A stretch of DNA of 16,698 nt. Origin: Bacteroidales bacterium UBA3816 (GTDB taxonomy: Bacteria; Bacteroidota; Bacteroidia; Bacteroidales; P3). Where the stretch lies: NCBI GenBank assembly GCA_002368955.1, contig DFDY01000201.1, positions 1 through 16,698 of the forward strand, written 5' to 3'. Each line of letters starts with the position of its first letter. The first letter of the stretch is position 1. The notes under the pieces are model-generated. The model was not told where the DNA came from and did no database searches. It was given only the letters and a program-made list of their open reading frames with translations. Below are positions 1 to 7,284 of this stretch, one piece after another. Position numbers and translations under genes: made by a program.

Positions 1-88
1 GTTCTGGAATCTTCTTGCCACCAAACAGCAGCAGAACCACCAGAACAATCAGGATTATCTCCCACGTACCTAGAAAAAGTAGTTTCAT
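1..88 (-). CDS. tatA: Sec-independent translocase subunit TatA (5' part only)
   Basis: This is the first 29 codons of a gene that runs off the left edge; the ATG is at 88-86. The visible protein opens MKLLFLGTWEIILIVLVVLL and continues LFGGKKIPE. That is the TatA/TatB/Hcf106 layout: a short N-terminal transmembrane helix (about residues 8-22), then the FGGKKIPE hinge that starts the amphipathic helix. TatA oligomers form the membrane passage for folded twin-arginine substrates in the inner membrane. The gene starts only 16 bp after the stop of the Tat-signal aldo/keto reductase and is the last visible gene of the 5703-1 unit; tatC may follow outside the window. The FGG(K)KIPE form is usual for TatA, but TatB cannot be fully excluded because the C-terminal region is missing. 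Confidence 0.87.
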   Translation of the reverse strand, partial: MKLLFLGTWEIILIVLVVLLLFGGKKIPE

Positions 89-104
89 GGCTATCAGTTA
101 TTAA

Positions 105-1520
105 TTACTTGCTTTTTTCTTCAATCATCAGCATCTTGCCAGGGATGTCAATCTGCTGCGGACACTCAGGCAGGCACTTGCCACAACCAATGCAACGGTC
201 GGCCTGCCGCTCGGGCACAACTACACGGTTATAGCCAACGAGGAAGGCCCGGCGGGCCTTGCGATAGGCACGGCGTTCCTCTGTGGGGGCATCCTCGGCC
301 AGGTCGTCGGTAATCACGTTGCCCTCGTTGACCATCTTGTTATAGTGGGCAAAGATGGTAGGTATGTCCAGTCCGTAGGGGCAAGGCATGCAGTACTGGC
401 AGTTGGTGCAGGGAATGAGCGAGATGCCGGCATAGCGGACGGCTATGTCCTTCAGCATGGCCAGTTCTTCGTCGGTCAACGGTTTGTGTGGCGACATGGT
501 GCGCAGGTTGTCCTGCAGGTGCTCCATATAGGTCATGCCGCTGAGCACGGTCAGTATGCGGGGCTGCTGTCCGGCAAAGCGGAAGGCCCAAGAGGCCAGG
601 CTCTGCTCCGGTTCACGCTCTTTCAGCTCGTCGGCGGCAAACTTGGGCAGGGTAGCTAGCTGGCCGCCCAGCAGCGGCTCCATCACAAAGACAGGGATGT
701 CGCGTTTGGCCAGCTCGCCATAGAGGTATTCGGAGTTGGCATCGCCCGTGCCCCTCTTTTCGGCCAAGGCACCGGCATGTTGCCAGTTGATATAATTGTG
801 CTGGATAAGCACATGGTCCCAATGCACCTTGTCGTGCATGGCGAGGGCCTCGTCAAACACCTTCACGTCGCCATGATAGGAGAAGCCCAGATTGCGGATG
901 CGGCCTTTGGCACGTTGCTCAATGAGGAAGTCCAGAATGCCGTTGTCGATAAATCTTCCGTAGAAAGCCTTCATGGGGTCAATCTCGTTGCCCTCGTTGT
1001 CGCGACCGGGCAGACCGATGCAATGGAGCATATAGAAGTCAATATAGTCCACCTGCAGTTTTTCAAACGACTCCTCAAACATCTTGATGCTCCCCTCGCG
1101 GGTCCAGATATCGTAGCTTTGGTTGGAGAGTTTGGTGCTGATGAGGAAGTCCTCACGTTTATGGCGGCTGAGGGCGATGCCCAGCGAGGTCTCCGAGCGG
1201 GCCTGACAGTAGCGCGGCGACGTGTCGAAAAGATTGAGGCCGTGCGCAATGGCATAGTCAGTAAGCTGATTGATAGCCTCCTGGTCCAGGTCGCTCTGGC
1301 GGTCGTCGGGGTCTACGGTGGGCAGTCGCATAAATCCAAAGCCCAGCAGCGACACCTTCTCGCCATGGGTTCCGGTGCGGTAGGTCATCTTGTCGGTAGG
1401 CACTTCGCCCAAGGCGAAACCCTCGGCCTGTGTTTGATTGGGAGAATCACACCCAGCGGCCATGGCCGTGGTTGCCAGAGCCCCTGCGCCCAAACTCTTC
1501 AAAAAATCTCGTCTATTCAT
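105..1520 (-). CDS. Tat-exported aldo/keto reductase with C-terminal 4Fe-4S ferredoxin domain
   Basis: The protein has 471 residues. The N-terminus MNRRDFLKSLGAGALATT is a twin-arginine signal (RRDFLK, then a mild hydrophobic stretch). It ends at AAGC24, a possible lipobox, so the protein may be a Tat-exported lipoprotein. Residues about 45-345 form an aldo/keto reductase barrel, with the family tetrad visible as D99, Y104 (FDTSPRY), K130 (LISTK) and H166 (MLHCIG). The C-terminus holds two Fe-S motifs: C371-C374-C377-C380-P and C443-C446-C449-C453-P. This architecture matches the COG1453 family of predicted oxidoreductases. The ATG at 1520 places the RR motif correctly. The gene lies 24 bp after the CPBP gene and 16 bp before tatA. 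The substrate is not deducible. Aldo/keto reductases normally use NADPH, which is not expected outside the cytoplasm, so electrons may come through the Fe-S clusters instead (inference). Confidence 0.9.
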   Translation of the reverse strand: MNRRDFLKSLGAGALATTAMAAGCDSPNQTQAEGFALGEVPTDKMTYRTGTHGEKVSLLGFGFMRLPTVDPDDRQSDLDQEAINQLTDYAIAHGLNLFDTSPRYCQARSETSLGIALSRHKREDFLISTKLSNQSYDIWTREGSIKMFEESFEKLQVDYIDFYMLHCIGLPGRDNEGNEIDPMKAFYGRFIDNGILDFLIEQRAKGRIRNLGFSYHGDVKVFDEALAMHDKVHWDHVLIQHNYINWQHAGALAEKRGTGDANSEYLYGELAKRDIPVFVMEPLLGGQLATLPKFAADELKEREPEQSLASWAFRFAGQQPRILTVLSGMTYMEHLQDNLRTMSPHKPLTDEELAMLKDIAVRYAGISLIPCTNCQYCMPCPYGLDIPTIFAHYNKMVNEGNVITDDLAEDAPTEERRAYRKARRAFLVGYNRVVVPERQADRCIGCGKCLPECPQQIDIPGKMLMIEEKSK

Positions 1521-1544
1521 ATCTGGATAATAATGTATTCGATG

Positions 1545-2807
1545 TTATTTAATTGTTATCAACTTCACCTCCTTGGCATCGCGGAGGTCGATGCGGTAGC
1601 CATAAATGTCGTCCATCACCGAGTTCAGGCTGCCCATCTTCTCATCCAACGGGCTCTTGTGTTCCAAGCAATAGTACTTGACACCTAAGGACGAGTCGGC
1701 CTGTAGATAGTACTGCTCTATAATGCGGTTGGAGTGGAGACTGTAGCGATTGGTTATCACGCGGTCTATGGCCTCTGCGGCATCGTCGTTCATGGGGGAT
1801 AGTTCCTCCTCGTGGCCGTCGTCGTATACCAGCCAAACCTCCTTCAGGTGGGTTGTGGTGGTGTCGAAAGTAAGTCCTTGGTCGTCGGCATATTTCTTTG
1901 CGCTCTCCAGATAGGACTTCAGCAGGGCTGTAAAGTCGGGCTGTTGGGGGTGGTCATATTTCACCGTGAAGATCACGCGTTCCTCCATGCTTTCGCCTTT
2001 AGACTCCCAGTCATAGTAGACATCCTCAGCCGTGTCGGCCAACTCGGCCAGACGGCTGGCAATCTGCGCAGGCTCGCCAACCATGTAGAATTCCGTCATG
2101 TTGGAATCGAAGACATCAACGGCATTGTCAATCAGCTCACTGTTGTCGGCGAAAGGTTTCAGGGGTTCCAGATTGGTGGTCATGCCCTCGCCGTTCACAG
2201 CCACGGGGTCCGACAGGAAAATCAGCGGAAACAGAAGTGCGACACTGTTATTGAGCACATGCAGCAGGCAAGAGAGCCAAAAGCTGATGTTGATGGTCAG
2301 CCAGCACAGCACCAGTGCCATGCCGAAGATATCTGTCAGCCCCAGCACCATGCCGATGGAGAAATAGCCAAACCCCGAAGTGTGGCAGAGTGCGAAACAG
2401 GCCGAAGTGATGATGGCGTTTATCCAGTTCTGTCGCACCTTGTCCTTCACCATAATCCACACCACCACGTACAGGGCCACGAACAGCAGCCCCAACAAGC
2501 CCATCTCGCTTACGGAGAAAGCAGCCATCAGCACCAGACAGACCACCGTCATCCATGTCTTACCCACTCCCCACAGGCGGAAACTCATCTCCTCCAGGAT
2601 GGGCTGGAAGAAGCAAAACAGCAGCAGTATGAACACGGGACTCTTCTGGAAGATTACCTTGCCCATGTCCATCAAGTTCTCCTGCCCGCTGGGCTCATTG
2701 CCAGTTATTTCCAAGATGAAAGAAACCAACATGGACAACAGCCACAAGGCCAGTCCTATCCAAAGCATTGGCAGGTATCGCTTATCAAATCTTTTCTTTT
2801 TAGTCAT
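1545..2807 (-). CDS. CPBP-family membrane protein (putative Rce1-like protease) with long C-terminal domain
   Basis: I use the ATG at 2807 (420 aa); an in-frame TTG at 2819 would add four residues. Counting from the ATG, the first ~200 residues are a multi-helix membrane domain with the three CPBP/Abi (Rce1-like) signatures: E72-E73-x3-R77 (EEMSFR), F138-x3-H142 (FALCH) and H183-x3-N187 (HVLNN). In this family these residues build a glutamate-based intramembrane endopeptidase site. Many bacterial members have no known substrate; some act in bacteriocin immunity or protein maturation. About 215 hydrophilic, acidic residues follow the membrane part, which I do not recognise. The gene lies 60 bp after the YitT gene and 24 bp before the Tat aldo/keto reductase, so it is probably co-transcribed with them. 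The family call is firm; any link to the redox proteins is inference. Confidence 0.82.
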   Translation of the reverse strand: MTKKKRFDKRYLPMLWIGLALWLLSMLVSFILEITGNEPSGQENLMDMGKVIFQKSPVFILLLFCFFQPILEEMSFRLWGVGKTWMTVVCLVLMAAFSVSEMGLLGLLFVALYVVVWIMVKDKVRQNWINAIITSACFALCHTSGFGYFSIGMVLGLTDIFGMALVLCWLTINISFWLSCLLHVLNNSVALLFPLIFLSDPVAVNGEGMTTNLEPLKPFADNSELIDNAVDVFDSNMTEFYMVGEPAQIASRLAELADTAEDVYYDWESKGESMEERVIFTVKYDHPQQPDFTALLKSYLESAKKYADDQGLTFDTTTTHLKEVWLVYDDGHEEELSPMNDDAAEAIDRVITNRYSLHSNRIIEQYYLQADSSLGVKYYCLEHKSPLDEKMGSLNSVMDDIYGYRIDLRDAKEVKLITIK

Positions 2808-2867
2808 ATTCTTTATCAATTAAATTCCTAATTCTATTTATTGTCTGGTTTCCACACCTTTGACCGC

Positions 2868-3830
2868 TTATCGCTGGTCGATTTGCTTCTGCAGTTTTTG
2901 CCGTTTGCTGTGTTTGGTCCAAAGGCCATACACCTCACTCACGTTGCCAGCGGTCATAAAGGCCTGGATGTCATTATCCTTAATATAGGCCAGCAGTTTG
3001 CTGAACTCGTCCTTGGTGAGAAGGGCCTCCAACTCAATGGATTTCTCATTGCTATAGCCACCAATCACCTCGTAGAGGGTGCAGCCACGTCGCAGGTCCT
3101 CAATGATGTACTTGCGCAGTCGGTCATACTCCTTCGATACGACGCACACACGTTTTCGGTTGTTGAGCGACGCGGTGAAATAGTCCACCACCAAGCCATT
3201 AATCCAGGTGCCGATGAGGCCAATGACCACCATGCGGAAGTCGTTGATGAAGAAAGCGGTGCAGCAGATAACAGCACCAGCGATGCTCACCGAGGCACCA
3301 ATATCGAAGTGCAGATATTTGTTGACAATCTTGGCCAGTATGTCCAGCCCACCAGTGGAGGCGTTGATGCTGAACATCAGGGCTTGCGAGGCGCTCAGCA
3401 CCAGCACAAAGCAGCAAAGGTCAAGCCAGGGGTCGCCCATGACCGACGGTGAACCGGTGATAGGGTTGTCGTGAGCGAAAGTCTGCCAAGGGAGGATGGC
3501 ATCCCAAACGTCGGTCAAGGGACCCAATATCATGGCGGTGTAGACCGTCTTTGCTCCAAATTCGTGACCGATGAGCACCCAGGCCAAAATCAGCAGGATG
3601 GCGTTGATGACCATGATGATGACCGACAGGCCGATATGGATGCCTGCCAGTTCGAAAAGGCTGTTCAGCACGATAGAGAGACCTGAGATAGTGCCGATAA
3701 TCAATTTGCTCGGCACCAGGAAGTAGTAGACCGCAGCCGCTGCCACAGCCATGCCCAGCGTCATAATGACCAGTTCTTTCCAGAACTTGCCCGTTTTCAC
3801 CACACTCAGTGTGTCAATCAATTTACTCAT
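2868..3830 (-). CDS. YitT family membrane protein (DUF161/DUF2179)
   Basis: I chose the ATG at 3830 (MSKLIDTLSVVK, 320 aa) over an upstream TTG at 3860, which would add ten residues. The N-terminal ~200 residues contain several transmembrane helices with the YitT-type stretch GMAVAAAAVYYFLVPSKLII followed by GTISGLSIVL. The C-terminal ~80 residues, from about YDRLRKYIIEDLRRG to AFMTAGNVSEVYG, are a soluble DUF2179 domain with the typical RG(C)T-x-(Y/L)-E-x-x-GGYS run. YitT-like proteins are integral inner-membrane proteins of unsettled function; transport is often assumed. The gene sits 43 bp downstream of the polyferredoxin gene and 60 bp upstream of the CPBP gene. Bacteroidota often carry several YitT paralogues, so its presence here may not mean a redox role. 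Confidence 0.88.
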   Translation of the reverse strand: MSKLIDTLSVVKTGKFWKELVIMTLGMAVAAAAVYYFLVPSKLIIGTISGLSIVLNSLFELAGIHIGLSVIIMVINAILLILAWVLIGHEFGAKTVYTAMILGPLTDVWDAILPWQTFAHDNPITGSPSVMGDPWLDLCCFVLVLSASQALMFSINASTGGLDILAKIVNKYLHFDIGASVSIAGAVICCTAFFINDFRMVVIGLIGTWINGLVVDYFTASLNNRKRVCVVSKEYDRLRKYIIEDLRRGCTLYEVIGGYSNEKSIELEALLTKDEFSKLLAYIKDNDIQAFMTAGNVSEVYGLWTKHSKRQKLQKQIDQR

Positions 3831-3873
3831 TTTCTTTAAATAGATATACTTATTGTTCAATTACTTTTATTAA

Positions 3874-5343
3874 TCATACTTCGGTATGCACCTCGCGGCC
3901 TTCGACATAAATGGCCGAGAAGGGGCGCACGGGACAATAATGTTCGCAAGCACCGCAGCCGATGCAGCGGCTCTCGTTGACGGCCACGCGGCTGTGTCCG
4001 GTGGCGCTGTCGGTCACCAGGCTAATGGCGGCCGTGGGGCAGTGGCGCGAGCAGGCGTTGCAGGTCTCGCCTTGGGCCAGCAGGCAGTTCTGCGGCACCG
4101 TCACGGCATGACCGATACTGATGGCGCTCTTCTGCGCGGTGTCAATCTTCTTGATGGCACCCGCGGGGCACACCTCGCTGCAACGGGTGCAGTCGGGGCT
4201 ACAGAAGCCACGGTCGAACTGCATCTCGGGCTGCATCAGAGTGGTCAGGTTCTGCGACGGGCGCAACACATGCTGCGGACAAGCCGACACACACAGCTGA
4301 CAGGCCGTGCAGTGGTTGGCAAAATGCTTCAGGCTGACCGCGCCGAAAGGCTTCAGGGCAATCTTGCGCTCGGGCAACTGCTTGTCCTCCAGCACTGCTA
4401 GGCCACCGTCGACCTTGGTTTCCTGTGCCTGCAGCAACATCCCGCCGCCAACGGCAGCAGTGGTCACCACAAACTTGCGGCGGCTGGAGTCGACCTTCTG
4501 TTCGGCCGGAGCCTGGACGGGCTGAGACTTGCCGGCCGTCAGACGGATAGCCTTCACCGGACAGTTGTCAATGCAATCCATGCAGGACACACAGCGCGAA
4601 TAGTCAACACGATGGCTGTCAATATCGATGCACATCGACTTGCAGTTCTTCTCGCATTTCTTGCAGCCAATGCACTTGCTCTGGTCGATGCGGGGTTTGA
4701 GGAGCGAAAACTTGGACAGGAAGCCCAGCACCGTGCCAACGGGGCAAATGGTGTTGCACCACAGACGGCCCCAACGGAAGGAGAGGAATCCTATCACCAC
4801 AAAAGTCACTGCGGCAATGGCCAGCAGCAACCCGCTCTTTACCCAAACGTCCACGCTGTAGAAAGCATAGCTGTCGGCGCGTTCGGCAAAATAGGCACAC
4901 AGGTTGTTGAGCCAGATATATACCGGCTGGAACAGATTGGTGGCAATGCGGCCATAGGCACTGTAGGGGGCAATAAGTATGGCGATGCCATTCAGACCCA
5001 GCACCATGAGCAACACAAACAGCACCAGCACCACCACGCGCAGCACCCAATGGTTCTTAGCATAGTGGAAACGGTTCTTCCGAGTCTTGCCGCCCAACCA
5101 GCTGAAGCAGTCCTGCATCACACCCATGGGGCAAATGACCGAGCAATAGACGCGCCCCAGCAGCAGCGTGAGCACCACCAAGGCCAACACCACCCCCACA
5201 TTGAGGGCCAGGACGGCCGGCAGAAACTGAACCTTGGCCAGCCAGCCGAGATAGGCATGAAGCGTGCCGGTGAAATCGAGGAACAATAATGTGATGGCCG
5301 CAAAAAAGAGACAGGCCAAAACGATGCGTATTTTTCTAATCAT
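3874..5343 (-). CDS. Membrane polyferredoxin: NapH-like part fused to Tat-type ferredoxin part
   Basis: The protein has 489 residues. Four likely transmembrane helices (about 5-25, 38-62, 100-122, 170-190) bear the NapH/CcoG-type motifs C67-x3-C71-P and C196-x3-C200-P, both on the predicted cytoplasmic side. Two 4Fe-4S motifs follow (C224/227/230/234 and C251/254/257/261). Then comes a twin-arginine motif, SSRRKFVVTT at R288-R289, with a weakly hydrophobic stretch. Beyond it are four more cluster motifs: C345-355, C381-392, C420-435 and C460-470. The order resembles NapH followed by NapG of nitrate-reductase electron chains, but in one chain and with no nitrate reductase nearby. The predicted role is electron transfer from cytosolic donors across the inner membrane. 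The gene lies 21 bp after a small membrane protein gene; the Tat aldo/keto reductase further downstream is a plausible acceptor. The physiological partners are inferred. Confidence 0.88.
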   Translation of the reverse strand: MIRKIRIVLACLFFAAITLLFLDFTGTLHAYLGWLAKVQFLPAVLALNVGVVLALVVLTLLLGRVYCSVICPMGVMQDCFSWLGGKTRKNRFHYAKNHWVLRVVVLVLFVLLMVLGLNGIAILIAPYSAYGRIATNLFQPVYIWLNNLCAYFAERADSYAFYSVDVWVKSGLLLAIAAVTFVVIGFLSFRWGRLWCNTICPVGTVLGFLSKFSLLKPRIDQSKCIGCKKCEKNCKSMCIDIDSHRVDYSRCVSCMDCIDNCPVKAIRLTAGKSQPVQAPAEQKVDSSRRKFVVTTAAVGGGMLLQAQETKVDGGLAVLEDKQLPERKIALKPFGAVSLKHFANHCTACQLCVSACPQHVLRPSQNLTTLMQPEMQFDRGFCSPDCTRCSEVCPAGAIKKIDTAQKSAISIGHAVTVPQNCLLAQGETCNACSRHCPTAAISLVTDSATGHSRVAVNESRCIGCGACEHYCPVRPFSAIYVEGREVHTEV

Positions 5344-5364
5344 AACAATTGGTTAGTATTTAGT

Positions 5365-5703
5365 CTATTCAACTTGAGTTCTTTTTTGCGACTGCAGTTC
5401 AGCCATGCGGGCCTCGGCTGTGGCCGCCTTGGCTTCGGCATCAGCTGCTTTGGCCTCGGCCTTGGCCAAGTCGCGTTTTGACTTCGCCTCCTTCATCATC
5501 TGCCAAAACTGGGCACAGTGGACCAAAATGATGGCCGCACCCATGAAGACCAAAATGTAATTGGTAGGCGTGGACTTAACAGCCCAAAGGATAAGGAAAA
5601 CGCAGCCTATGAGATTCACCAGTCGGATTTTCTTTTCGCCCCGTAGGATAAATGAAACCAGCAAAACAATAGCCGCAATCACTCCTAAAGCATTAGCACT
5701 CAT
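5365..5703 (-). CDS. Small membrane protein with alanine-rich heptad-repeat tail
   Basis: The protein has 112 residues, starts with an ATG at 5703 and is the first gene of the 5703-1 unit. Three hydrophobic segments (about 3-20, 27-43, 48-66) suggest three membrane helices, somewhat like small YgjV-type inner-membrane proteins, but I cannot name the family with certainty. The C-terminal tail (70-112) is charged and alanine-rich, with three successive heptads starting at A82, A89 and A96 (AEAKAAD, AEAKAAT, AEARMAE). A helical or coiled-coil tail is expected. With three helices and a positive loop (RGEKKIR) after the first, the topology is uncertain. It lies 21 bp upstream of the polyferredoxin gene, so it may be an accessory or assembly subunit of that protein (inference). 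Confidence 0.75.
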   Translation of the reverse strand: MSANALGVIAAIVLLVSFILRGEKKIRLVNLIGCVFLILWAVKSTPTNYILVFMGAAIILVHCAQFWQMMKEAKSKRDLAKAEAKAADAEAKAATAEARMAELQSQKRTQVE

Positions 5704-5749
5704 AAAAATAAAACCTTATTTATAAATTATGAATATGTTTAATATCATG

Positions 5750-5757
5750 CAAAAATA
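5750..5757 (-). promoter_or_regulatory. Bacteroidota -7 promoter box (TATTTTTG) for the 5703-1 unit
   Basis: On the minus strand the octamer TATTTTTG fits the Bacteroidota -7 consensus TAnnTTTG exactly. It would start transcription near 5743, giving a leader of about 40 nt before the ATG at 5703. No clean -33 TTTG is visible at the usual distance. Long A and T runs lie just upstream (5761-5785) and could act as an UP-like or bent segment. Confidence 0.6.
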
Positions 5758-6010
5758 CGAAAAAAAAACGAAACCACGTTTTTTTATCTTTCCGCCGCCC
5801 CAGTTTTCTATCAGACAACCGCAACCGTGCCTCTCTAACTTGGACCACTCTGGGACGAAAAGCGGTCTTTTGGCATCCGCCGACTGTGTCTCGTCCATCC
5901 GTACCAAAACCACTTCCTGAACGCACCCCCTCCGCATCAAACCCATTTCCAGAGCGGGGAGGAAGCGTGCAAGCAGTTATCATTCAATGCTTTTTAAACA
6001 AACCAACTGC
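5758..6010. other. Gene-free intergenic stretch between two minus-strand units
   Basis: This is the main part of the 351-bp gap between the MFS gene and the small membrane protein gene. It is less A/T-rich in the middle (about 5790-5970) than at its flanks. Short open frames exist on both strands (for example 5720-5983 minus, 5729-5920 plus), but their products show no signal, domain or sensible composition that I recognise, and the frames run through A/T-rich promoter sequence. A small RNA or a decayed gene is possible, but nothing positive supports either. Confidence 0.4.
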
Positions 6011-6044
6011 AAAAAAGTATATGCCTTCTTGATTTTCAGCAAGA
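6011..6044 (-). terminator. Weak candidate terminator of the hemerythrin-regulator-MFS unit
   Basis: Just after the MFS stop, the minus strand can fold TCTTG (from 6044) with CAAGA (to 6027) around an 8-nt loop. A run of six T (6016-6011) follows about ten bases later. The stem has only five perfect pairs and the T run is not adjacent, so this is a marginal call that rests mostly on its position. Confidence 0.28.
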
Positions 6045-6054
6045 GGATAAAATG

Positions 6055-7284
6055 CTATCGCAGTTTGTTGCGGGTGAAATGGCCTTTGACGTAGAGCCAG
6101 AAGCCCAGAAAGCCCGCCAGGTTGACCGCCCAAGCTGACCAGAAGGCAGCCGTGTAGCCATAGTTTTCGGCCACCACTCCACCCAAGAGTATGCCGATGC
6201 CCATGCCCACGTCCCAGGCCACCAAAATAGAACTATTGGCGGTGCCGCGCTGGCTGTGGGGGGCCAGATTGATGAACATGTTTTGGTAGGCCGGGTACAT
6301 GTGGCCGTTGCCCAGCCCTATAATGAGCGCAGCAGCATAGTAGCCCACCTGGTTGGGCACTGCGGCAAAGACCAGATAACCCACCAGCGACACACACACG
6401 CCCAGGGCGGCATTGTAGGCTATGCGTCCCTCACGAAGGGCTTTATTGCCTTGCAAACGCGAGAGTATCAGTCCGATGGAGACCAGGGCGAAGAAGAGGC
6501 CGGAGCCGCTTTCGATGCCCAGCCGCTCTTTGCCATAAATGGCCACATAGGTAGACATAACGCCATAGGAGAAGGCAAAGCATACCATGGTGAGGGCCTC
6601 GCCGGTGCCTTTGGTGAGGAAGAAACGGTCGAGCGAGACAGGCTGTTTGCCCTCCACCCGCTCACGGGGGCGGGTTTTGACAGTGCAGTCGATGAGCAGG
6701 CCGACGGTGGCCACACCCATGGCCAACCAGAAGATGATGTCGAAGTTGTGGGTGGTGACATATATCCATATGGCTATAGAGGGGCTCACAGCCGAGGCCA
6801 GATTGTTACTAAGCCCATAGAGTCCAATGCCTTCGGTGCGTCGGGAGGAGGGCAACACGTCGATGGCCACGGTGCTGTTGGCCACGGTGGTAAATCCAAA
6901 GGGAACACCGTGGAGTGTGCGCACGAGAGCAAAAAGCATCAGAGTGCCCGCCGCCACATAGCCCACAAAGAAGAGGGTGAAGAGCGTGAAACTAATGAGG
7001 AGCACCATTTTGCGGGGGAAACTGTCGACGACGTAGCCGCTGAAAAGTCGGGCCACGAGGGCCATGACGGAGTAGCCAAAGAGGACCAGCCCGATGGTGT
7101 CTTTGTTGGCCCCAAACTGCTCGTTGAGATAGATGGGCAACAACGGGGTGAGCAGCATGAAGGAGAAGAATATCATGAAGTTGGCCAGCCACACTTTGGT
7201 ATAGTTGGCATTCCAAAGACGTTCTTGAGGGGGGTGGGGGGAGTGATGGAAGATATGCATTGTGTCAATTAGAATGAACTTCAC
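6055..7284 (-). CDS. MFS transporter
   Basis: The protein has about 409 residues with the twelve-helix pattern of the major facilitator superfamily. The motif-A-like loop between helices 2 and 3 is visible as SGYVVDSFPRK, followed by hydrophobic helices to the C-terminus. Families of this shape export drugs, sugars or metabolites with proton exchange; the substrate here cannot be told. The frame begins at a GTG (7284) overlapping the TGA of the regulator gene, which would give translational coupling. An ATG at 7260 (MHIFHHS) is a real alternative, giving 401 residues with a 20-bp gap. It is the last gene of the hemerythrin-regulator-transporter unit, so its expression is probably tied to the signal seen by the two upstream proteins (inference). 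Confidence 0.88.
   Translation of the reverse strand: MKFILIDTMHIFHHSPHPPQERLWNANYTKVWLANFMIFFSFMLLTPLLPIYLNEQFGANKDTIGLVLFGYSVMALVARLFSGYVVDSFPRKMVLLISFTLFTLFFVGYVAAGTLMLFALVRTLHGVPFGFTTVANSTVAIDVLPSSRRTEGIGLYGLSNNLASAVSPSIAIWIYVTTHNFDIIFWLAMGVATVGLLIDCTVKTRPRERVEGKQPVSLDRFFLTKGTGEALTMVCFAFSYGVMSTYVAIYGKERLGIESGSGLFFALVSIGLILSRLQGNKALREGRIAYNAALGVCVSLVGYLVFAAVPNQVGYYAAALIIGLGNGHMYPAYQNMFINLAPHSQRGTANSSILVAWDVGMGIGILLGGVVAENYGYTAAFWSAWAVNLAGFLGFWLYVKGHFTRNKLR

Noticed and set aside
777..2831. Long plus-strand open frames (777-1688 and 1812-2831)
   Set aside because: They lie antisense to the aldo/keto reductase and CPBP genes, which have clear domains. The predicted products have no family motif and are rich in His and Gln, typical of reversed coding sequence.
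5762..5785. A7CG / CGT7 inverted repeat as a terminator
   Set aside because: The 9-bp arms are almost all A/T with only two G-C pairs. It lies just upstream of a promoter box and about 270 bp from the MFS stop, so a bent or UP-like promoter segment is more likely.
5720..5983. Minus-strand 87-residue frame and overlapping short frames in the 5704-6054 gap
   Set aside because: It runs through the -7 box and A/T-rich leader of the next unit, its composition is odd (Arg/Gly-rich then Phe-rich), and it shows no signal or family match.
6256..7272. 338-residue plus-strand frame
   Set aside because: It is antisense to the MFS gene. The product is His/Gly/Glu-rich with no hydrophobic or domain pattern.
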